Below, one piece after another: positions 24,337 through 34,175 of a stretch of 64,000 nucleotides of DNA. Each line of letters begins with the position of its first letter. The first letter of the stretch is position 1. The stretch is taken from positions 1,426,001 through 1,490,000 of the forward strand of contig NZ_CP012545.1 of assembly GCF_004803835.1 (NCBI RefSeq). Reading direction: 5' to 3'. Source of the DNA: Campylobacter sp. RM6914 (lineage in GTDB: Bacteria > Campylobacterota > Campylobacteria > Campylobacterales > Campylobacteraceae). A program made the translations under genes and the position numbers. The notes below the pieces were generated by a model. The model was given only the letters and a program-made list of their open reading frames with translations, was not told the origin of the DNA and ran no database searches.

Positions 24337-25686
24337 TTAGTCCAAAAATTCCTCTTTAAATTTCTCTTTATCAAAATTTTTATTTAAAAATTTACAGATC
24401 TGTTCCAAATCAACACGAGCCGTCTCAAAACAACTTGTAGCTCCCGGACTTGGCGTCATGTTAAAGCTTATGCCGTTATTTGTGCTTATCCTGCCCTCGC
24501 CAAGATCAAGCTTTTTATTAAGCCTATCCACAACTTGAGGTCTTACACCTCCAAAATTTTTAGCATAAAAAAGATCATCCTCTCTTAAGCTAGGCACGAT
24601 TTTACGGGCATCTTTAACAAATTCTTTTTTATTTATAAAAGGGATCTCAAACAAGAAATTTCTTAAAACATAAGAGCGAATGTCTTCATCTTTCATTAAA
24701 TTTACAAAAACTTCAAGCACATTTCTGTCAAATTTCAAAGCACTTAAAAATTCAAAAAAGCTTGAATTTCCATGATATCTCTCAAGCTTTGGCATGACAA
24801 GAGCAGTAGGTCCAAAGCGGGTATTGCCGTTTGCAAGGATGTCCGGATCTCCGTGAAGCGCAGCAAAAGGCAACTTGTCATTTTGCATCATATAAACCTT
24901 GCCTTTTAGAAAATTTTTCTTTGCAAAGTAAAAACTTCCCGCCACCGGCAGCGTGCTAAGGTGCATTCCATAGCCCATTTTATGAGCAAGATAGAGCGAG
25001 TGAGCACCCGCATCAACCACAACATAATCAGCACCAATCGACTGGCTGTCGCTTGTTTTTAGATAAAACGTATCGCCAACTTTTTTTATATCAAGGACAT
25101 TGCAATTTAGACTTAGCTCATAACCGTCTCCGCCTATTTTTTGAGCGTTTTTTACGAGAGAGTCAGACATCGCACCAAAGTCAACCGTTGTGTATTGACC
25201 TTCTTTTGTGCCCATAGCCACTATATTTTCGGAGCGGGGATTGGCATTTATGTCAAATACAACATTTGGCTCTATCTGCTTTAAGTCCTCTTTAGAATAA
25301 AGCTCAAGATAAGGAAACACTTCTTTAAATTCACCGTATCTTGCCGTAAGTTTTTGCACCTCTTCGTCGCCAACAGCCAAAACCATCTTTTGATGAGAAA
25401 ACATAAATTTGCCCTCATAGCCGTATTTTAGACCGTATTTTATCGGCATTTTTGCTACTTTATTGACCCGTTTTGCTTTTTCTAGTGTGTAGTTCGTCTC
25501 GATGTCACCACAATGAATCGTCTGCGAGTTACATCTGCCGTTTGAGTTTAGAGTAGCTACTCCTTCATATTTTTCCAAAAGGGCCACTCGTTTTATGTCC
25601 GTAAAAGCCGCTAACTCATAAAACAGTGCCGTCCCGCTGATACCTGCGCCAACTATAACTACTTCGAAATGTTTCTGCCGCATCAA
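24337..25686 (-). CDS. mqo: Malate:quinone oxidoreductase
   Basis: A 449-residue FAD-dependent, membrane-associated enzyme that oxidises malate to oxaloacetate and reduces the quinone pool. It replaces or complements malate dehydrogenase in the TCA cycle. The N-terminal FAD-binding motif is VGAGISGTALFYEL, with ARG-type residues LNSNGRCNSQTIHCGDIE after it; the C-terminal FAD-contact region contains SPGATSCFETA. Length is slightly below the roughly 490-500 residues of E. coli Mqo, as is usual in Campylobacterota. Monocistronic by context: it converges with tonB and is about 200 bp from uvrA. Confidence 0.9.
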   Translation of the reverse strand: MMRQKHFEVVIVGAGISGTALFYELAAFTDIKRVALLEKYEGVATLNSNGRCNSQTIHCGDIETNYTLEKAKRVNKVAKMPIKYGLKYGYEGKFMFSHQKMVLAVGDEEVQKLTARYGEFKEVFPYLELYSKEDLKQIEPNVVFDINANPRSENIVAMGTKEGQYTTVDFGAMSDSLVKNAQKIGGDGYELSLNCNVLDIKKVGDTFYLKTSDSQSIGADYVVVDAGAHSLYLAHKMGYGMHLSTLPVAGSFYFAKKNFLKGKVYMMQNDKLPFAALHGDPDILANGNTRFGPTALVMPKLERYHGNSSFFEFLSALKFDRNVLEVFVNLMKDEDIRSYVLRNFLFEIPFINKKEFVKDARKIVPSLREDDLFYAKNFGGVRPQVVDRLNKKLDLGEGRISTNNGISFNMTPSPGATSCFETARVDLEQICKFLNKNFDKEKFKEEFLD

Positions 25687-25885
25687 TGCCCCTAAGTTAA
25701 ATTTGTAATCTAAATCATACTATATTTTTTAAAATTTCAAAGAGCAAAAAGTCAAAATACGATTTTATTTATATTAAATTTGACCTTTTGAAACACTTGT
25801 TTAGTAAAACCATATTTATATAAATTTTGCATATTTATCGCCTCAACACAAGCCATAAAATAAAGCAAAAATTTTAAAATAAATT

Positions 25886-28732
25886 TTACTTTTTCTCCTT
25901 ATGTGATTTCATATTTTTAAGCTCTTCAGACAAGAACATGCCTGTGTATGAAAGCGTTTTTTTGTAATTTTTAGCGACATCTTTTACACTTCCCGCGGCT
26001 ATGACTTTACCGCCTTTTGCACCACCTTCCGGACCCATGTCTACAAGGTAGTCGCAATTTTTTATAACATCTAAATTATGCTCTATTACAAAAACAGAAT
26101 TTCCAAGCTCAACCAAATGATGAAGCACCCTAGTCAGCCTATCAACATCGGCAAAGTGTAACCCCGTCGTCGGCTCATCAAGTATATACAGGGTATTTCC
26201 TGTATCGCTTCTACTTAACTCTTTTGCTAATTTCACACGCTGAGCTTCACCACCGCTTAGAGTTGTAGCATTTTGACCAAGCGTGATATATCCAAGTCCA
26301 ACATTGGCTATTGTCTTAAGTTTGGCATAAATTTTAGGGACGGCTTTAAAAAATTCCAACGCCTCGTCTATACTCATGTTTAAAACATCTGATATAGACT
26401 TACCTTTGTATAAAATTTCAAGCGTTTGCGCGTTATACCTTGTGCCGTTACACGCGTCGCAAACAACCATTACATCAGGCAAAAAATGCATCTCTATCTT
26501 TATCTCGCCGTCGCCTTGGCACTTTTCACATCTTCCACCTTTTACGTTAAAGCTAAATCGCCCGATCTTATATCCTCTTAATTTCGCCTCTTTCGTTTGG
26601 GCAAATAAATTTCTTATCTCGTCCATAACTCCGGTATATGTTGCCGGATTTGAACGCGGGGTGCGCCCTATCGGGCTTTGATCAAGATATATGACCTTAT
26701 CTAAATTTTCAAGTCCGCTTAAATTTACACCGGCTACTTTTTTAACTTTTTTAGCACGATTTAGCTGTTCTTGAGCCTCAGGAAGTAGAGTTTGAAGTAT
26801 CAATGAACTTTTACCAGAACCGCTAACACCTGTTATGCCAACTAAATTTTTAAGCGGAAATTTTACGCTTAAATTTGAGATGTTGTTGATATTTACATTT
26901 GAAATTTCAAGCCATTTTTCTTGCTTTCTGTTTTGCTGATAGTCTATACTCTTATCACCGTTTAGATACTGGGCGGTAGTTGTGTTTGAGCTTAGTAATT
27001 TATCAACGCTTCCCGCAAATATCACCTCCCCGCCAAATTTCCCAGCTCCAGGACCGATATCAACCACAAAGTCAGCTTGCTCGATGGTCTTTTTATCGTG
27101 TTCGACTACGATTACCGAGTTGCCTTTTAGCTGTAAATTTCTAAGAGTTTTTATAAGTTTTATCGTATCTCTTTCGTGCAAACCGATACTAGGCTCATCA
27201 AGCACATACATAACTCCGCTTAAACCGCTTCCTATCTGACTTGCGATACGAATTCTTTGTGCCTCGCCGCCGCTTATGGTTCTAGCGTCACGGCCAAGAC
27301 TTAGATAGCCAAGTCCAACATCATTTAAGAAAAATAGCCTTTCGCTTATCTCTTTTAATATGGGGGCAGCTATGACTTTTTCTTGTTCGCCAAGATATTT
27401 AAATTTATCCTCGTTTGTAAAAAATGCTACACAATTTTCTATACTCATATCTAAAATTTCACCAAGCCCACATCCTGCTACCCTTACAGCTAAACTTTGA
27501 GGTCTTAGTCTATGACCACCACAATCAGAGCAGCGCTTTTCGCTCATGTATTCGTCAAAGTCTTTATAGTCTTTAAGAAGGTTATAGCTTATGGCCACAG
27601 CTCCTTCAAATTTACGACTAAGCTTATGTCTTTTCCACAAAAACTCAACCTCATTTGCATTACCATACAAGACAAGTCTACGCTCATCCTCGCTTAGCTC
27701 ATAAAACGGCTTTTTGATATTGATGTCGTTTTGTTCACAAAAAGCCAGTAAAAATTTATAATAATAACTCATGTTATAGCCGTAAAGCAGCTTTATAGCA
27801 CCGCCTTCTATGCTCTTATCCTCGCTTATAACCTTACTCATATCAAGACTGTATCTTATGCCAAGACCGTCGCAACTCTCGCATGCACCCTTTGGAGAGT
27901 TAAAACTAAAGCTCAAAGGCTCAAGCGGAGTAAATGAAATTTTACAATCAAAACAAGCCAAATGCTCGCTATAATGCACAAATTTATCATTTATGCCAAG
28001 CTCATCGGAATTTAAAATTTCAACCTCAACTTCGCCATAACTCTCATTTAGCGCCTTTTCCACGTCTTGCGCCAAACGAGTGGAGTTTTCATCACTTACG
28101 ACAAGGCGGTCGATGACGACTTTTATCGTGTGTTTTTTGGTCTTTGAAAGCTCTATTTCCTCATCAAGTCTTACCGTTACTCCATCGATCTGCGCTCTAA
28201 CAAAACCCTTTTGTCTTAAATTTTCGATAAGATCGGCCCATGTTCCCTTTTTTTCTCGCACAAGCGGAGCATAAAGCACAACTTTTGCACCATTTGGAAG
28301 CTTTGAAATTTCATTGATAATATCTTGCGCACTCATTTTTGATATCGGTTTACCGCATTTATGGCAGTGCTGAGTGCCTATTCTTGCATATAAAAGCCTT
28401 AGATAGTCATAAATTTCAGTTATCGTTCCTACTGTTGAGCGTGGGTTTTTAGATGTTGTTTTTTGATCTATCGCGATAGCCGGAGTAAGACCCTCTATCT
28501 TATCTACATCGGGTTTTCCTACTCGATCTAAAAACTGCCTAGCATAGCTTGAAAGACTTTCGATATATCGTCTTTGACCCTCAGCATAAAGCGTGTCAAA
28601 TGCTAAAGTTGATTTACCGGAGCCGGAAAGTCCGGTAAAAACAGTAAGTGAATTTTTTGGAATTTCAAGATTTATATTTTTTAGATTATGCTCTCTTGCG
28701 CCTGTTATTTTTATGATATTGTGGTTTTGCAT
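25886..28732 (-). CDS. uvrA: UvrABC excision repair protein UvrA
   Basis: A 948-residue damage-sensing ATPase of nucleotide excision repair, full length. There are two ABC modules: Walker A GLSGSGKST (about residue 32) and GVSGSGKSS (about 640), and two LSGGEAQR-type signatures. Zinc modules are visible at CHKCGKP and at the CEKCQGDGEI...CDACNG block in the second half. UvrA dimers scan DNA and load UvrB at lesions. The gene is divergent from the SLC13 transporter and has no operon partners here. Sequence looks intact and typical. Confidence 0.97.
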   Translation of the reverse strand: MQNHNIIKITGAREHNLKNINLEIPKNSLTVFTGLSGSGKSTLAFDTLYAEGQRRYIESLSSYARQFLDRVGKPDVDKIEGLTPAIAIDQKTTSKNPRSTVGTITEIYDYLRLLYARIGTQHCHKCGKPISKMSAQDIINEISKLPNGAKVVLYAPLVREKKGTWADLIENLRQKGFVRAQIDGVTVRLDEEIELSKTKKHTIKVVIDRLVVSDENSTRLAQDVEKALNESYGEVEVEILNSDELGINDKFVHYSEHLACFDCKISFTPLEPLSFSFNSPKGACESCDGLGIRYSLDMSKVISEDKSIEGGAIKLLYGYNMSYYYKFLLAFCEQNDINIKKPFYELSEDERRLVLYGNANEVEFLWKRHKLSRKFEGAVAISYNLLKDYKDFDEYMSEKRCSDCGGHRLRPQSLAVRVAGCGLGEILDMSIENCVAFFTNEDKFKYLGEQEKVIAAPILKEISERLFFLNDVGLGYLSLGRDARTISGGEAQRIRIASQIGSGLSGVMYVLDEPSIGLHERDTIKLIKTLRNLQLKGNSVIVVEHDKKTIEQADFVVDIGPGAGKFGGEVIFAGSVDKLLSSNTTTAQYLNGDKSIDYQQNRKQEKWLEISNVNINNISNLSVKFPLKNLVGITGVSGSGKSSLILQTLLPEAQEQLNRAKKVKKVAGVNLSGLENLDKVIYLDQSPIGRTPRSNPATYTGVMDEIRNLFAQTKEAKLRGYKIGRFSFNVKGGRCEKCQGDGEIKIEMHFLPDVMVVCDACNGTRYNAQTLEILYKGKSISDVLNMSIDEALEFFKAVPKIYAKLKTIANVGLGYITLGQNATTLSGGEAQRVKLAKELSRSDTGNTLYILDEPTTGLHFADVDRLTRVLHHLVELGNSVFVIEHNLDVIKNCDYLVDMGPEGGAKGGKVIAAGSVKDVAKNYKKTLSYTGMFLSEELKNMKSHKEKK

Positions 28733-28901
28733 ATTTACCGCCTAATTTTTTTGAATTTACCATTATACATCATCTCTATTAATATTTTCATGTTACGTTT
28801 GTTGTCATTTTATTAAAAATATTTTAAAAATTTAAATCTAAATATACAATGTAAGCTATTTATTTGATAATATAAAATAAAAATTACAACAAGGTTTTAT
28901 C

Positions 28902-30560
28902 ATGTCAAATCCAAATATTCCTATCGATAGACGAACCAACAGAGTCGAGCTCATAGGGCTTATTTGCGGTATTGTTTTTGCATTTATCGTTTATAACATC
29001 ATGCCCGGTAATGCCGGAGAGATAGCAACGGCGGCAGCAAACGGCAAAGTCTTAAAAGTAGATGCCATGCCTGCAGTTGCAGCTATCGCTACATTAATGG
29101 CGGTTTGGTGGATGACTGAAGCCATCGCACTTCCTGCTACGGCTTTGCTTCCTATGGTGCTTTTTCCAATATTTGGCGTAGATAGTTTTAGAGCCGTGGC
29201 TGCTCCTTATGCTTCTGATACTATCTATCTTTTTATGGGTGGTTTTGTTTTAGCGCTTGCTATGCAAAAATGGAATTTGCATACCAGAATAGCCCTTGGC
29301 ATAGTATCGTTAGTTGGAACAAGCCCTAGAAAACTAGTCGGCGGATTTATGATAGCAACCGGCTTTTTATCCATGTGGGTAAGCAACACAGCCACCGCCA
29401 TAATGATGCTTCCTGTTGGCCTTAGCGTCCTTCACCTTGTAAACACCCTAACTAACAAAAACGATACCGTCTCTATAGAAGATGATATGAGAAATATCGA
29501 TGAATTTTCTATCAAAGGCACACAAGGAGGCGTTGTCAATACAGCCTTTCATAAAGGTAGAGATATAGTAAAAGAGATAAAAGACAAAACAACAGCTTAT
29601 AGCTCAAATTTCGGGATATCTCTTATGCTAGGTATAGCCTACTCGGCATCTATAGGCTCTATGGGAACTATCATAGGCACTCCTCCAAACACCCTACTTG
29701 TAGCATATATGAAGAATGAATTTAATATAGAAATAGGCTTTTTTGAGTGGATGTTAGTAGGTGTTCCGCTAAGCATTATCATGCTTTTTGTGTGCTGGTT
29801 TGTTTTAACCTGTGTTTTATTTAAACCCGAAATTAGCGAGATACCAAACGGTAAGGCTGTTATAAAAAATGAGCTTAAAAAGCTTGGTAAGATAAGCAGA
29901 CCTGAAATTTTAGTCGGAGTTGTATTTTTATTAGCAGCAACTAGTTGGATAGGACTTGGTTTTGTGCTAAAAGGCTTTGGGGTCAAGCTAGCAAGCATTG
30001 ATGCGATCATTGCCATGAGCACAGCCATACTACTTTTTATCATACCTGCAAATAAAAGCGGAGAGAGGCTGATCGACTGGGATAGTGCCAAGAGGCTTCC
30101 TTGGGATATACTTATACTTTTTGGCGGAGGCTTATCACTATCGGCTCAATTTAGCAACACCGGTCTTTCGCTTTGGATAGGGCATCAAGTCTCTGCTCTT
30201 GGCGTTATGCCGATAGCTCTTATTATCTTGATCGTAACCGCACTCGTGATTTTCTTAACCGAGATCACATCAAACACGGCAACAGCAGCTGCATTTTTAC
30301 CTGTTATCGCAGGAGTTAGTATAGGGCTTGGATATACTGGCACAAATGTCATGATATTTACTATACCTGTCGCACTTGCTGCTACTTGCGCATTTATGAT
30401 GCCTGTAGCCACTCCTCCAAACGCCATCGCATACGGCTCTGGCTATGTCAAACTTAGCTCGATGATAAGAACGGGAATTTGGCTAAATTTAATAGGTGTA
30501 GCCTTAATCACCTTTACTACATTATTTATAGCAAAAGCAGTATTTGGTCTTAGCATATAA
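28902..30560 (+). CDS. DASS (SLC13) family sodium-coupled anion/dicarboxylate transporter
   Basis: A 552-residue integral membrane protein with about 11-12 hydrophobic segments. Two SNT signatures (WVSNTATAIMMLP near residue 165 and ITSNTATAAAFLP in the second half) form the sodium and carboxylate sites of the divalent anion:sodium symporter family. Substrates in the family are succinate, fumarate, malate, citrate or sulfate; a C4-dicarboxylate would suit the organic-acid metabolism of Campylobacter, but the sequence does not fix it. A hydrophilic insertion at about 190-230 is present. It has its own promoter region, divergent from uvrA, and is followed by a strong terminator. Confidence 0.88.
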   Translation: MSNPNIPIDRRTNRVELIGLICGIVFAFIVYNIMPGNAGEIATAAANGKVLKVDAMPAVAAIATLMAVWWMTEAIALPATALLPMVLFPIFGVDSFRAVAAPYASDTIYLFMGGFVLALAMQKWNLHTRIALGIVSLVGTSPRKLVGGFMIATGFLSMWVSNTATAIMMLPVGLSVLHLVNTLTNKNDTVSIEDDMRNIDEFSIKGTQGGVVNTAFHKGRDIVKEIKDKTTAYSSNFGISLMLGIAYSASIGSMGTIIGTPPNTLLVAYMKNEFNIEIGFFEWMLVGVPLSIIMLFVCWFVLTCVLFKPEISEIPNGKAVIKNELKKLGKISRPEILVGVVFLLAATSWIGLGFVLKGFGVKLASIDAIIAMSTAILLFIIPANKSGERLIDWDSAKRLPWDILILFGGGLSLSAQFSNTGLSLWIGHQVSALGVMPIALIILIVTALVIFLTEITSNTATAAAFLPVIAGVSIGLGYTGTNVMIFTIPVALAATCAFMMPVATPPNAIAYGSGYVKLSSMIRTGIWLNLIGVALITFTTLFIAKAVFGLSI

Positions 30561-30574
30561 ATTTAACACACCTT

Positions 30575-30608
30575 AAAAGTCCGAACCGACATTTTCGGAC
30601 TTTTACCT
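30575..30608 (+). terminator. Rho-independent terminator after the SLC13 gene
   Basis: AAAAGTCCGAA (30575-30585) pairs perfectly with 30594-30604 across an 8-nt loop, and the arm runs into T-rich sequence. Confidence 0.85.
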
Positions 30609-30746
30609 TTATTTATTAAAATATCTAACTTTGTAGTATAATGTAACTCGCACCTAAATTCTTGATTTGTCAAAAATAAACTTTATATCAATTTCAGTTT
30701 TTTTTGATACTCTAACGCTGAAAAATCAACCCAAAAGGAGAAGAAA

Positions 30747-31031
30747 ATGGCAGTAAAAATTACAGATATTTGCATAAGTTGTGGCTCATGTATAGACGAA
30801 TGCCCAGTAAATGCGATCGTAGATGACTCAGATAACCCAACAGGAGAGGATACATACTACGTATACGCCGATAAATGCGTTGAATGTGTAGGATACAATG
30901 ATGAACCAGCCTGTGCTTCAGCCTGTCCAACAGACGGCTGCATAGTTTGGGATGCTCCTTATGCTGGTCAACCATCTCGTAGTGAGATCGGCGCAGATCT
31001 TAGAGATGGTCATAGCCCGGTTATAGCATAA
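30747..31031 (+). CDS. fdxA: 2[4Fe-4S] ferredoxin FdxA
   Basis: A 94-residue ferredoxin with two four-cysteine cluster motifs. The first is CISCGSCIDECP, and the second is split by an insert, C-VEC-VGYNDEPAC-ASACP, as in Campylobacter/Helicobacter FdxA and Allochromatium-type ferredoxins. It transfers low-potential electrons in the cytoplasm, for example from pyruvate or 2-oxoglutarate oxidoreductases. In C. jejuni fdxA is iron-induced, affects aerotolerance and neighbours ahpC; here ahpC is about 5 kb away. AAGGAG precedes the ATG by 7 nt and a terminator follows, so it is monocistronic. Confidence 0.88.
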   Translation: MAVKITDICISCGSCIDECPVNAIVDDSDNPTGEDTYYVYADKCVECVGYNDEPACASACPTDGCIVWDAPYAGQPSRSEIGADLRDGHSPVIA

Positions 31032-31035
31032 ATTT

Positions 31036-31066
31036 AGGCCCATTCTATGGGTCTATTTTGTTTTTT
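31036..31066 (+). terminator. Rho-independent terminator after fdxA
   Basis: The stem AGGCCCAT/ATGGGTCT (one wobble) has a 3-nt loop and is followed by ATTTTGTTTTTT. It separates fdxA from the ndk operon. Confidence 0.8.
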
Positions 31067-31079
31067 AGAATTTTTTTGA

Positions 31080-31085
31080 TATAAT
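31080..31085 (+). promoter_or_regulatory. -10 element of the ndk operon
   Basis: TATAAT lies 38 bp upstream of the ndk ATG and directly after the fdxA terminator, preceded by a T-rich stretch typical of Campylobacter sigma-70 promoters. Confidence 0.55.
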
Positions 31086-31122
31086 TGCCGACTTTATTAC
31101 GAAACACTTTAAGGAAATTTAA

Positions 31123-31536
31123 ATGCAAAGAACACTTTCTATAATCAAACCAGACGCAGTCAAAAAAAATGTTATAGGCAAGATCGTCGATAGATTTGAA
31201 AGCAACGGACTAAGAATCGCGGCAATGAAAAAAATCAGACTAAGCAAATGCGATGCAAAAGCATTTTACGCAGTTCACAGTGAAAGACCATTCTTTAACG
31301 ATTTAGTTGATTTTATGGTTAGCGGACCTGTTGTTGTTATGGTTCTTGAAGGTGAAAATGCAGTAGCTAAAAACCGCGAACTAATGGGTGCTACAAACCC
31401 TAAAGAAGCAGCAGCCGGAACCATCAGAGCAGACTTTGCAGATAGCATAGATGCAAATGCCGTTCATGGAAGCGATAGCCTTGAGAACGCTGTAAATGAG
31501 ATAAATTTCTTCTTTGCTGCAAGAGAAATTTGCTAA
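31123..31536 (+). CDS. ndk: Nucleoside diphosphate kinase
   Basis: A 137-residue enzyme that transfers the gamma phosphate between nucleoside triphosphates and diphosphates. It has the signature NAVHGSDS with the phosphohistidine H115, the N-terminal [11 protein letters not shown] strand, and the nucleotide-binding lysine K9 region. Length is standard. It is first in a run ndk-yceD-rpmF-plsX-fabH with gaps of 3 to 15 bp, the same order as in C. jejuni as I recall it. Confidence 0.97.
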   Translation: MQRTLSIIKPDAVKKNVIGKIVDRFESNGLRIAAMKKIRLSKCDAKAFYAVHSERPFFNDLVDFMVSGPVVVMVLEGENAVAKNRELMGATNPKEAAAGTIRADFADSIDANAVHGSDSLENAVNEINFFFAAREIC

Positions 31537-31551
31537 GCAAGAGGTATAAAT

Positions 31552-31908
31552 TTGAAGATAGCATTTGCAAAAGTTGCAAATCAAAATGTAGACTTTGAAA
31601 TCAAAAGTGAAGAGCTAAATTTCAAAGGACATTTAAAAAGAATAGATCACAAAAACGTAAAATGTTTAGGAAATATCAGTGGAAGCACAGCGCATAACTG
31701 CGATAGATGCGGAGCTGACATCTCGTTAGACATAAATGAAAACGTAGATCTTATCGTTAGCGATGGAGTATACACCGACCCCGAAAACGAATTAAGCGAT
31801 GCGATAGAGTTTTTTGATCATCAGATTGATTTAGAAGAAATTTTAAAAAGCGAAATAGAAGCATTTAAGAGCGACTATTTTTATTGTAAAGATTGTAAAA
31901 ATTTATAA
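31552..31908 (+). CDS. YceD/DUF177-family protein
   Basis: A 118-residue protein of the YceD group, which is almost always encoded directly before rpmF, as here (11 bp). Cysteine pairs CDRCG (about residue 48) and YCKDC (at the C-terminus) suggest a zinc site. The start is a TTG at 31552 with AGAGG 8 nt upstream; no in-frame ATG fits. E. coli YceD has been linked to 23S rRNA/ribosome large subunit maturation and to regulation with rpmF. The exact role here is inferred from the family. Confidence 0.8.
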   Translation: MKIAFAKVANQNVDFEIKSEELNFKGHLKRIDHKNVKCLGNISGSTAHNCDRCGADISLDINENVDLIVSDGVYTDPENELSDAIEFFDHQIDLEEILKSEIEAFKSDYFYCKDCKNL

Positions 31909-31919
31909 AGGAGAATAAA

Positions 31920-32066
31920 ATGGCAGTACCAAAGCGAAGAGTTAGCCACACACGTGCAGCAAAACGCAGAACACACTACAAAGTGACACTTCCAATACCT
32001 GTTAAAGATAAAGACGGTTCATGGAAAATGCCACACCGTATAAACAAAACAACAGGTGAATACTAA
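31920..32066 (+). CDS. rpmF: Ribosomal protein bL32
   Basis: A 48-residue basic protein beginning [17 protein letters not shown], the hallmark N-terminus of bL32, and ending INKTTGEY. It is a component of the 50S subunit. AAGGAG precedes the ATG. The cysteine pairs of zinc-binding L32 forms are absent, so this is the C-minus type. It is placed between yceD and plsX, the classic order linking ribosome and lipid genes. Too short for many gene finders. Confidence 0.97.
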   Translation: MAVPKRRVSHTRAAKRRTHYKVTLPIPVKDKDGSWKMPHRINKTTGEY

Positions 32067-32069
32067 AAT

Positions 32070-33059
32070 ATGATACGCATTGCTATTGATGCCATGGGCG
32101 GGGATTTCGGCCCCGAACCTATAGTTGCAGGTGTAGTCGAGGCTTTAAAAGACACAAATTTCTCTGCCGTGCTTGTAGGAGATAGCAATGCCATAAAACC
32201 TCTTATCCCAACTCATTTATTAAAAAACATAACATTTGTCAAAGCAAACGAAGTCGTTTCTATGTCAGACGGTGCGACTGATGCCTTAAAACGTAAAGAT
32301 AGCACGATATACAAGTCGATAGAACTGCTTAGAAACAAAGAAGTAGACGCTGTTGTATCAGCCGGCCACAGTGGTGCAACTATGAGCCTAGCTACTTTGC
32401 GTGTCGGCAGACTTAAAAATGTCGCGAGACCGGCAATAGCAACTCTCATGCCAAACTCAAAAGACACTACCACTTTAGTGCTTGATGTCGGGGCAAATGT
32501 TGATTGTAAAAGCGAACACCTTTTTCAATTTGCCGTTATGGGGGAAGTTTACTCAAAGCAAATTTTAAACAGAGAAACTCCACGCGTAGGACTTTTGTCT
32601 AATGGCGAAGAAGCAAGTAAGGGAAATGAGGTAAGTAAAGAAGCTTTTAGCCTTATCTCCAGACTTGACAGCTTTGTAGGCAATGTCGAGGGTAACCAAG
32701 TTTTTGACGGAAGCGTCGATGTGGTGGTTTGTGATGGTTTTATAGGAAATATTTTGTTAAAAACCAGCGAAGGTGTCGCGGATGCGATCGGAAAAATCAT
32801 AAAAAAACAGATCACTAAATCACCTTTGGCGATTGCAGGCTCTGTGCTAATGAAAAAAGTCTTTAAAAAGCTTAAAAAACAAGTTAGCTATGATGAATAC
32901 GGCGGTGCGCCACTTATAGGCGTAAACGGCTGTGTTATAATTAGTCATGGAAAAAGCAACGCGAAAGCTATCAAAAACGCTGTTTTCCAAGCTATAAATT
33001 TTGCAAATTCAGACATTAATAAAACAATAGAAGAAGAACTCTCAAATTTCGTAAGGTAA
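32070..33059 (+). CDS. plsX: Phosphate acyltransferase PlsX
   Basis: A 329-residue enzyme that converts acyl-ACP to acyl-phosphate, the donor used by PlsY for the first acylation of glycerol 3-phosphate. It has the N-terminal [16 protein letters not shown] signature, the [13 protein letters not shown] segment, DVGANVDC and the GFIGNILLK segment. Length is typical. It starts 3 bp after rpmF and is followed 3 bp later by fabH. Together with the plsY at 40565 the window holds both steps of the PlsX/PlsY route. Confidence 0.97.
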   Translation: MIRIAIDAMGGDFGPEPIVAGVVEALKDTNFSAVLVGDSNAIKPLIPTHLLKNITFVKANEVVSMSDGATDALKRKDSTIYKSIELLRNKEVDAVVSAGHSGATMSLATLRVGRLKNVARPAIATLMPNSKDTTTLVLDVGANVDCKSEHLFQFAVMGEVYSKQILNRETPRVGLLSNGEEASKGNEVSKEAFSLISRLDSFVGNVEGNQVFDGSVDVVVCDGFIGNILLKTSEGVADAIGKIIKKQITKSPLAIAGSVLMKKVFKKLKKQVSYDEYGGAPLIGVNGCVIISHGKSNAKAIKNAVFQAINFANSDINKTIEEELSNFVR

Positions 33060-33062
33060 CAA

Positions 33063-34073
33063 ATGCCAAAAGCCTCTTTAATATCAATCGCAGCCTATAC
33101 TCCAAGTCGCGTTCTATCAAATTTTGATTTAGAAAAAATGGTTGAAACAAGTGACGAATGGATAGTAAAGCGCACGGGCATTAAAGAAAGGCGTATAGCA
33201 AAAGATGAGATCACAAGCGATATTGGCACAAAGGCAGGCGAGTTAGCCATTAAGCGTTCTGGGCTTAAAAAAGAACAGATCGACGCTATAATTTGCGCCA
33301 CCATAAGCCCCGATCATCTTTGTATGCCTTCAACAGCATGTAAGATAGCAGCAAATTTGTCTCTTCCCCACGGAATAACCGCTTTTGACATAAGTGCCGC
33401 TTGCACGGGTTTTATATATCTACTTGAGATAGCAAAGTCCCTTGTAGAAAGCGGTGCTAAAAAAAATGTCTTAATCATCGGCGCAGAGAAGTTAAGCTCC
33501 GTGGTTGATTATACAGATAGAAGCACTTGCATACTTTTTGGAGACGGAGCCGGTGCGGCTGTTGTTAGCGCAAGCGATGAAAATGAAATTTTAAATGTTC
33601 ACACAGCAAGCGACGGAACTCAAGGAGAGCTTTTAATCACCCCAGGATGTGGAAGCGCTTTTCCTGCAAGTAAAGAAACTCTTGATAAAAAACTAAATTT
33701 CATACATATGGCAGGTAATGAAGTTTTTAAAATAGCTGTTCAAACTCTTACAAAAAGCGTTCTTGACATACTAGAAAAAAACAACCTAACTAGCGATCAA
33801 ATAGACTTTTTTATACCTCATCAAGCAAATATCCGCATAATCGAAGCGGTAAAACAACGCCTAAATTTTACAGATGAACAGTGCGTTTTAACTGTCGCAA
33901 AATACGGCAATACAAGCTCGGCTTCTATTCCGATGGCGATAAACGACGCATATGAAGACGGTCGTATCAAAAACGGCTCTATGTTACTGCTTGACGCATT
34001 TGGTGGCGGGTTCACATGGGGTTCTGCAATACTAAAATTCGGTGGCAAAAACTACTGCGATCTTAACGCTTAA
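33063..34073 (+). CDS. fabH: Beta-ketoacyl-ACP synthase III
   Basis: A 336-residue condensing enzyme that starts fatty-acid synthesis by joining acetyl-CoA and malonyl-ACP. The catalytic triad is visible: C114 in ISAACTGF, H in IPHQANIRI and N in YGNTSSAS. Also typical are [12 protein letters not shown] (CoA site) and the C-terminal [13 protein letters not shown]. It ends the ndk-fabH run; a hairpin lies about 60 bp downstream. Confidence 0.97.
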   Translation: MPKASLISIAAYTPSRVLSNFDLEKMVETSDEWIVKRTGIKERRIAKDEITSDIGTKAGELAIKRSGLKKEQIDAIICATISPDHLCMPSTACKIAANLSLPHGITAFDISAACTGFIYLLEIAKSLVESGAKKNVLIIGAEKLSSVVDYTDRSTCILFGDGAGAAVVSASDENEILNVHTASDGTQGELLITPGCGSAFPASKETLDKKLNFIHMAGNEVFKIAVQTLTKSVLDILEKNNLTSDQIDFFIPHQANIRIIEAVKQRLNFTDEQCVLTVAKYGNTSSASIPMAINDAYEDGRIKNGSMLLLDAFGGGFTWGSAILKFGGKNYCDLNA

Positions 34074-34129
34074 AAAGCGTTACACAAATTTAACCTTTAG
34101 ATAGCTTTCATATATTTTAATCAAAAGCT

Positions 34130-34157
34130 TAGTCCCTGAAATTTTACTCAGGAACTA
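34130..34157. terminator. Hairpin between convergent fabH and the chemoreceptor
   Basis: TAGTCCCTGA pairs with TCAGGAACTA (one G-T wobble) around 8 nt, in the roughly 100-bp gap between converging genes. No strong T-run, so it is a probable bidirectional terminator only. Confidence 0.5.
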
Positions 34158-34175
34158 AACACCGTAAATATCGAT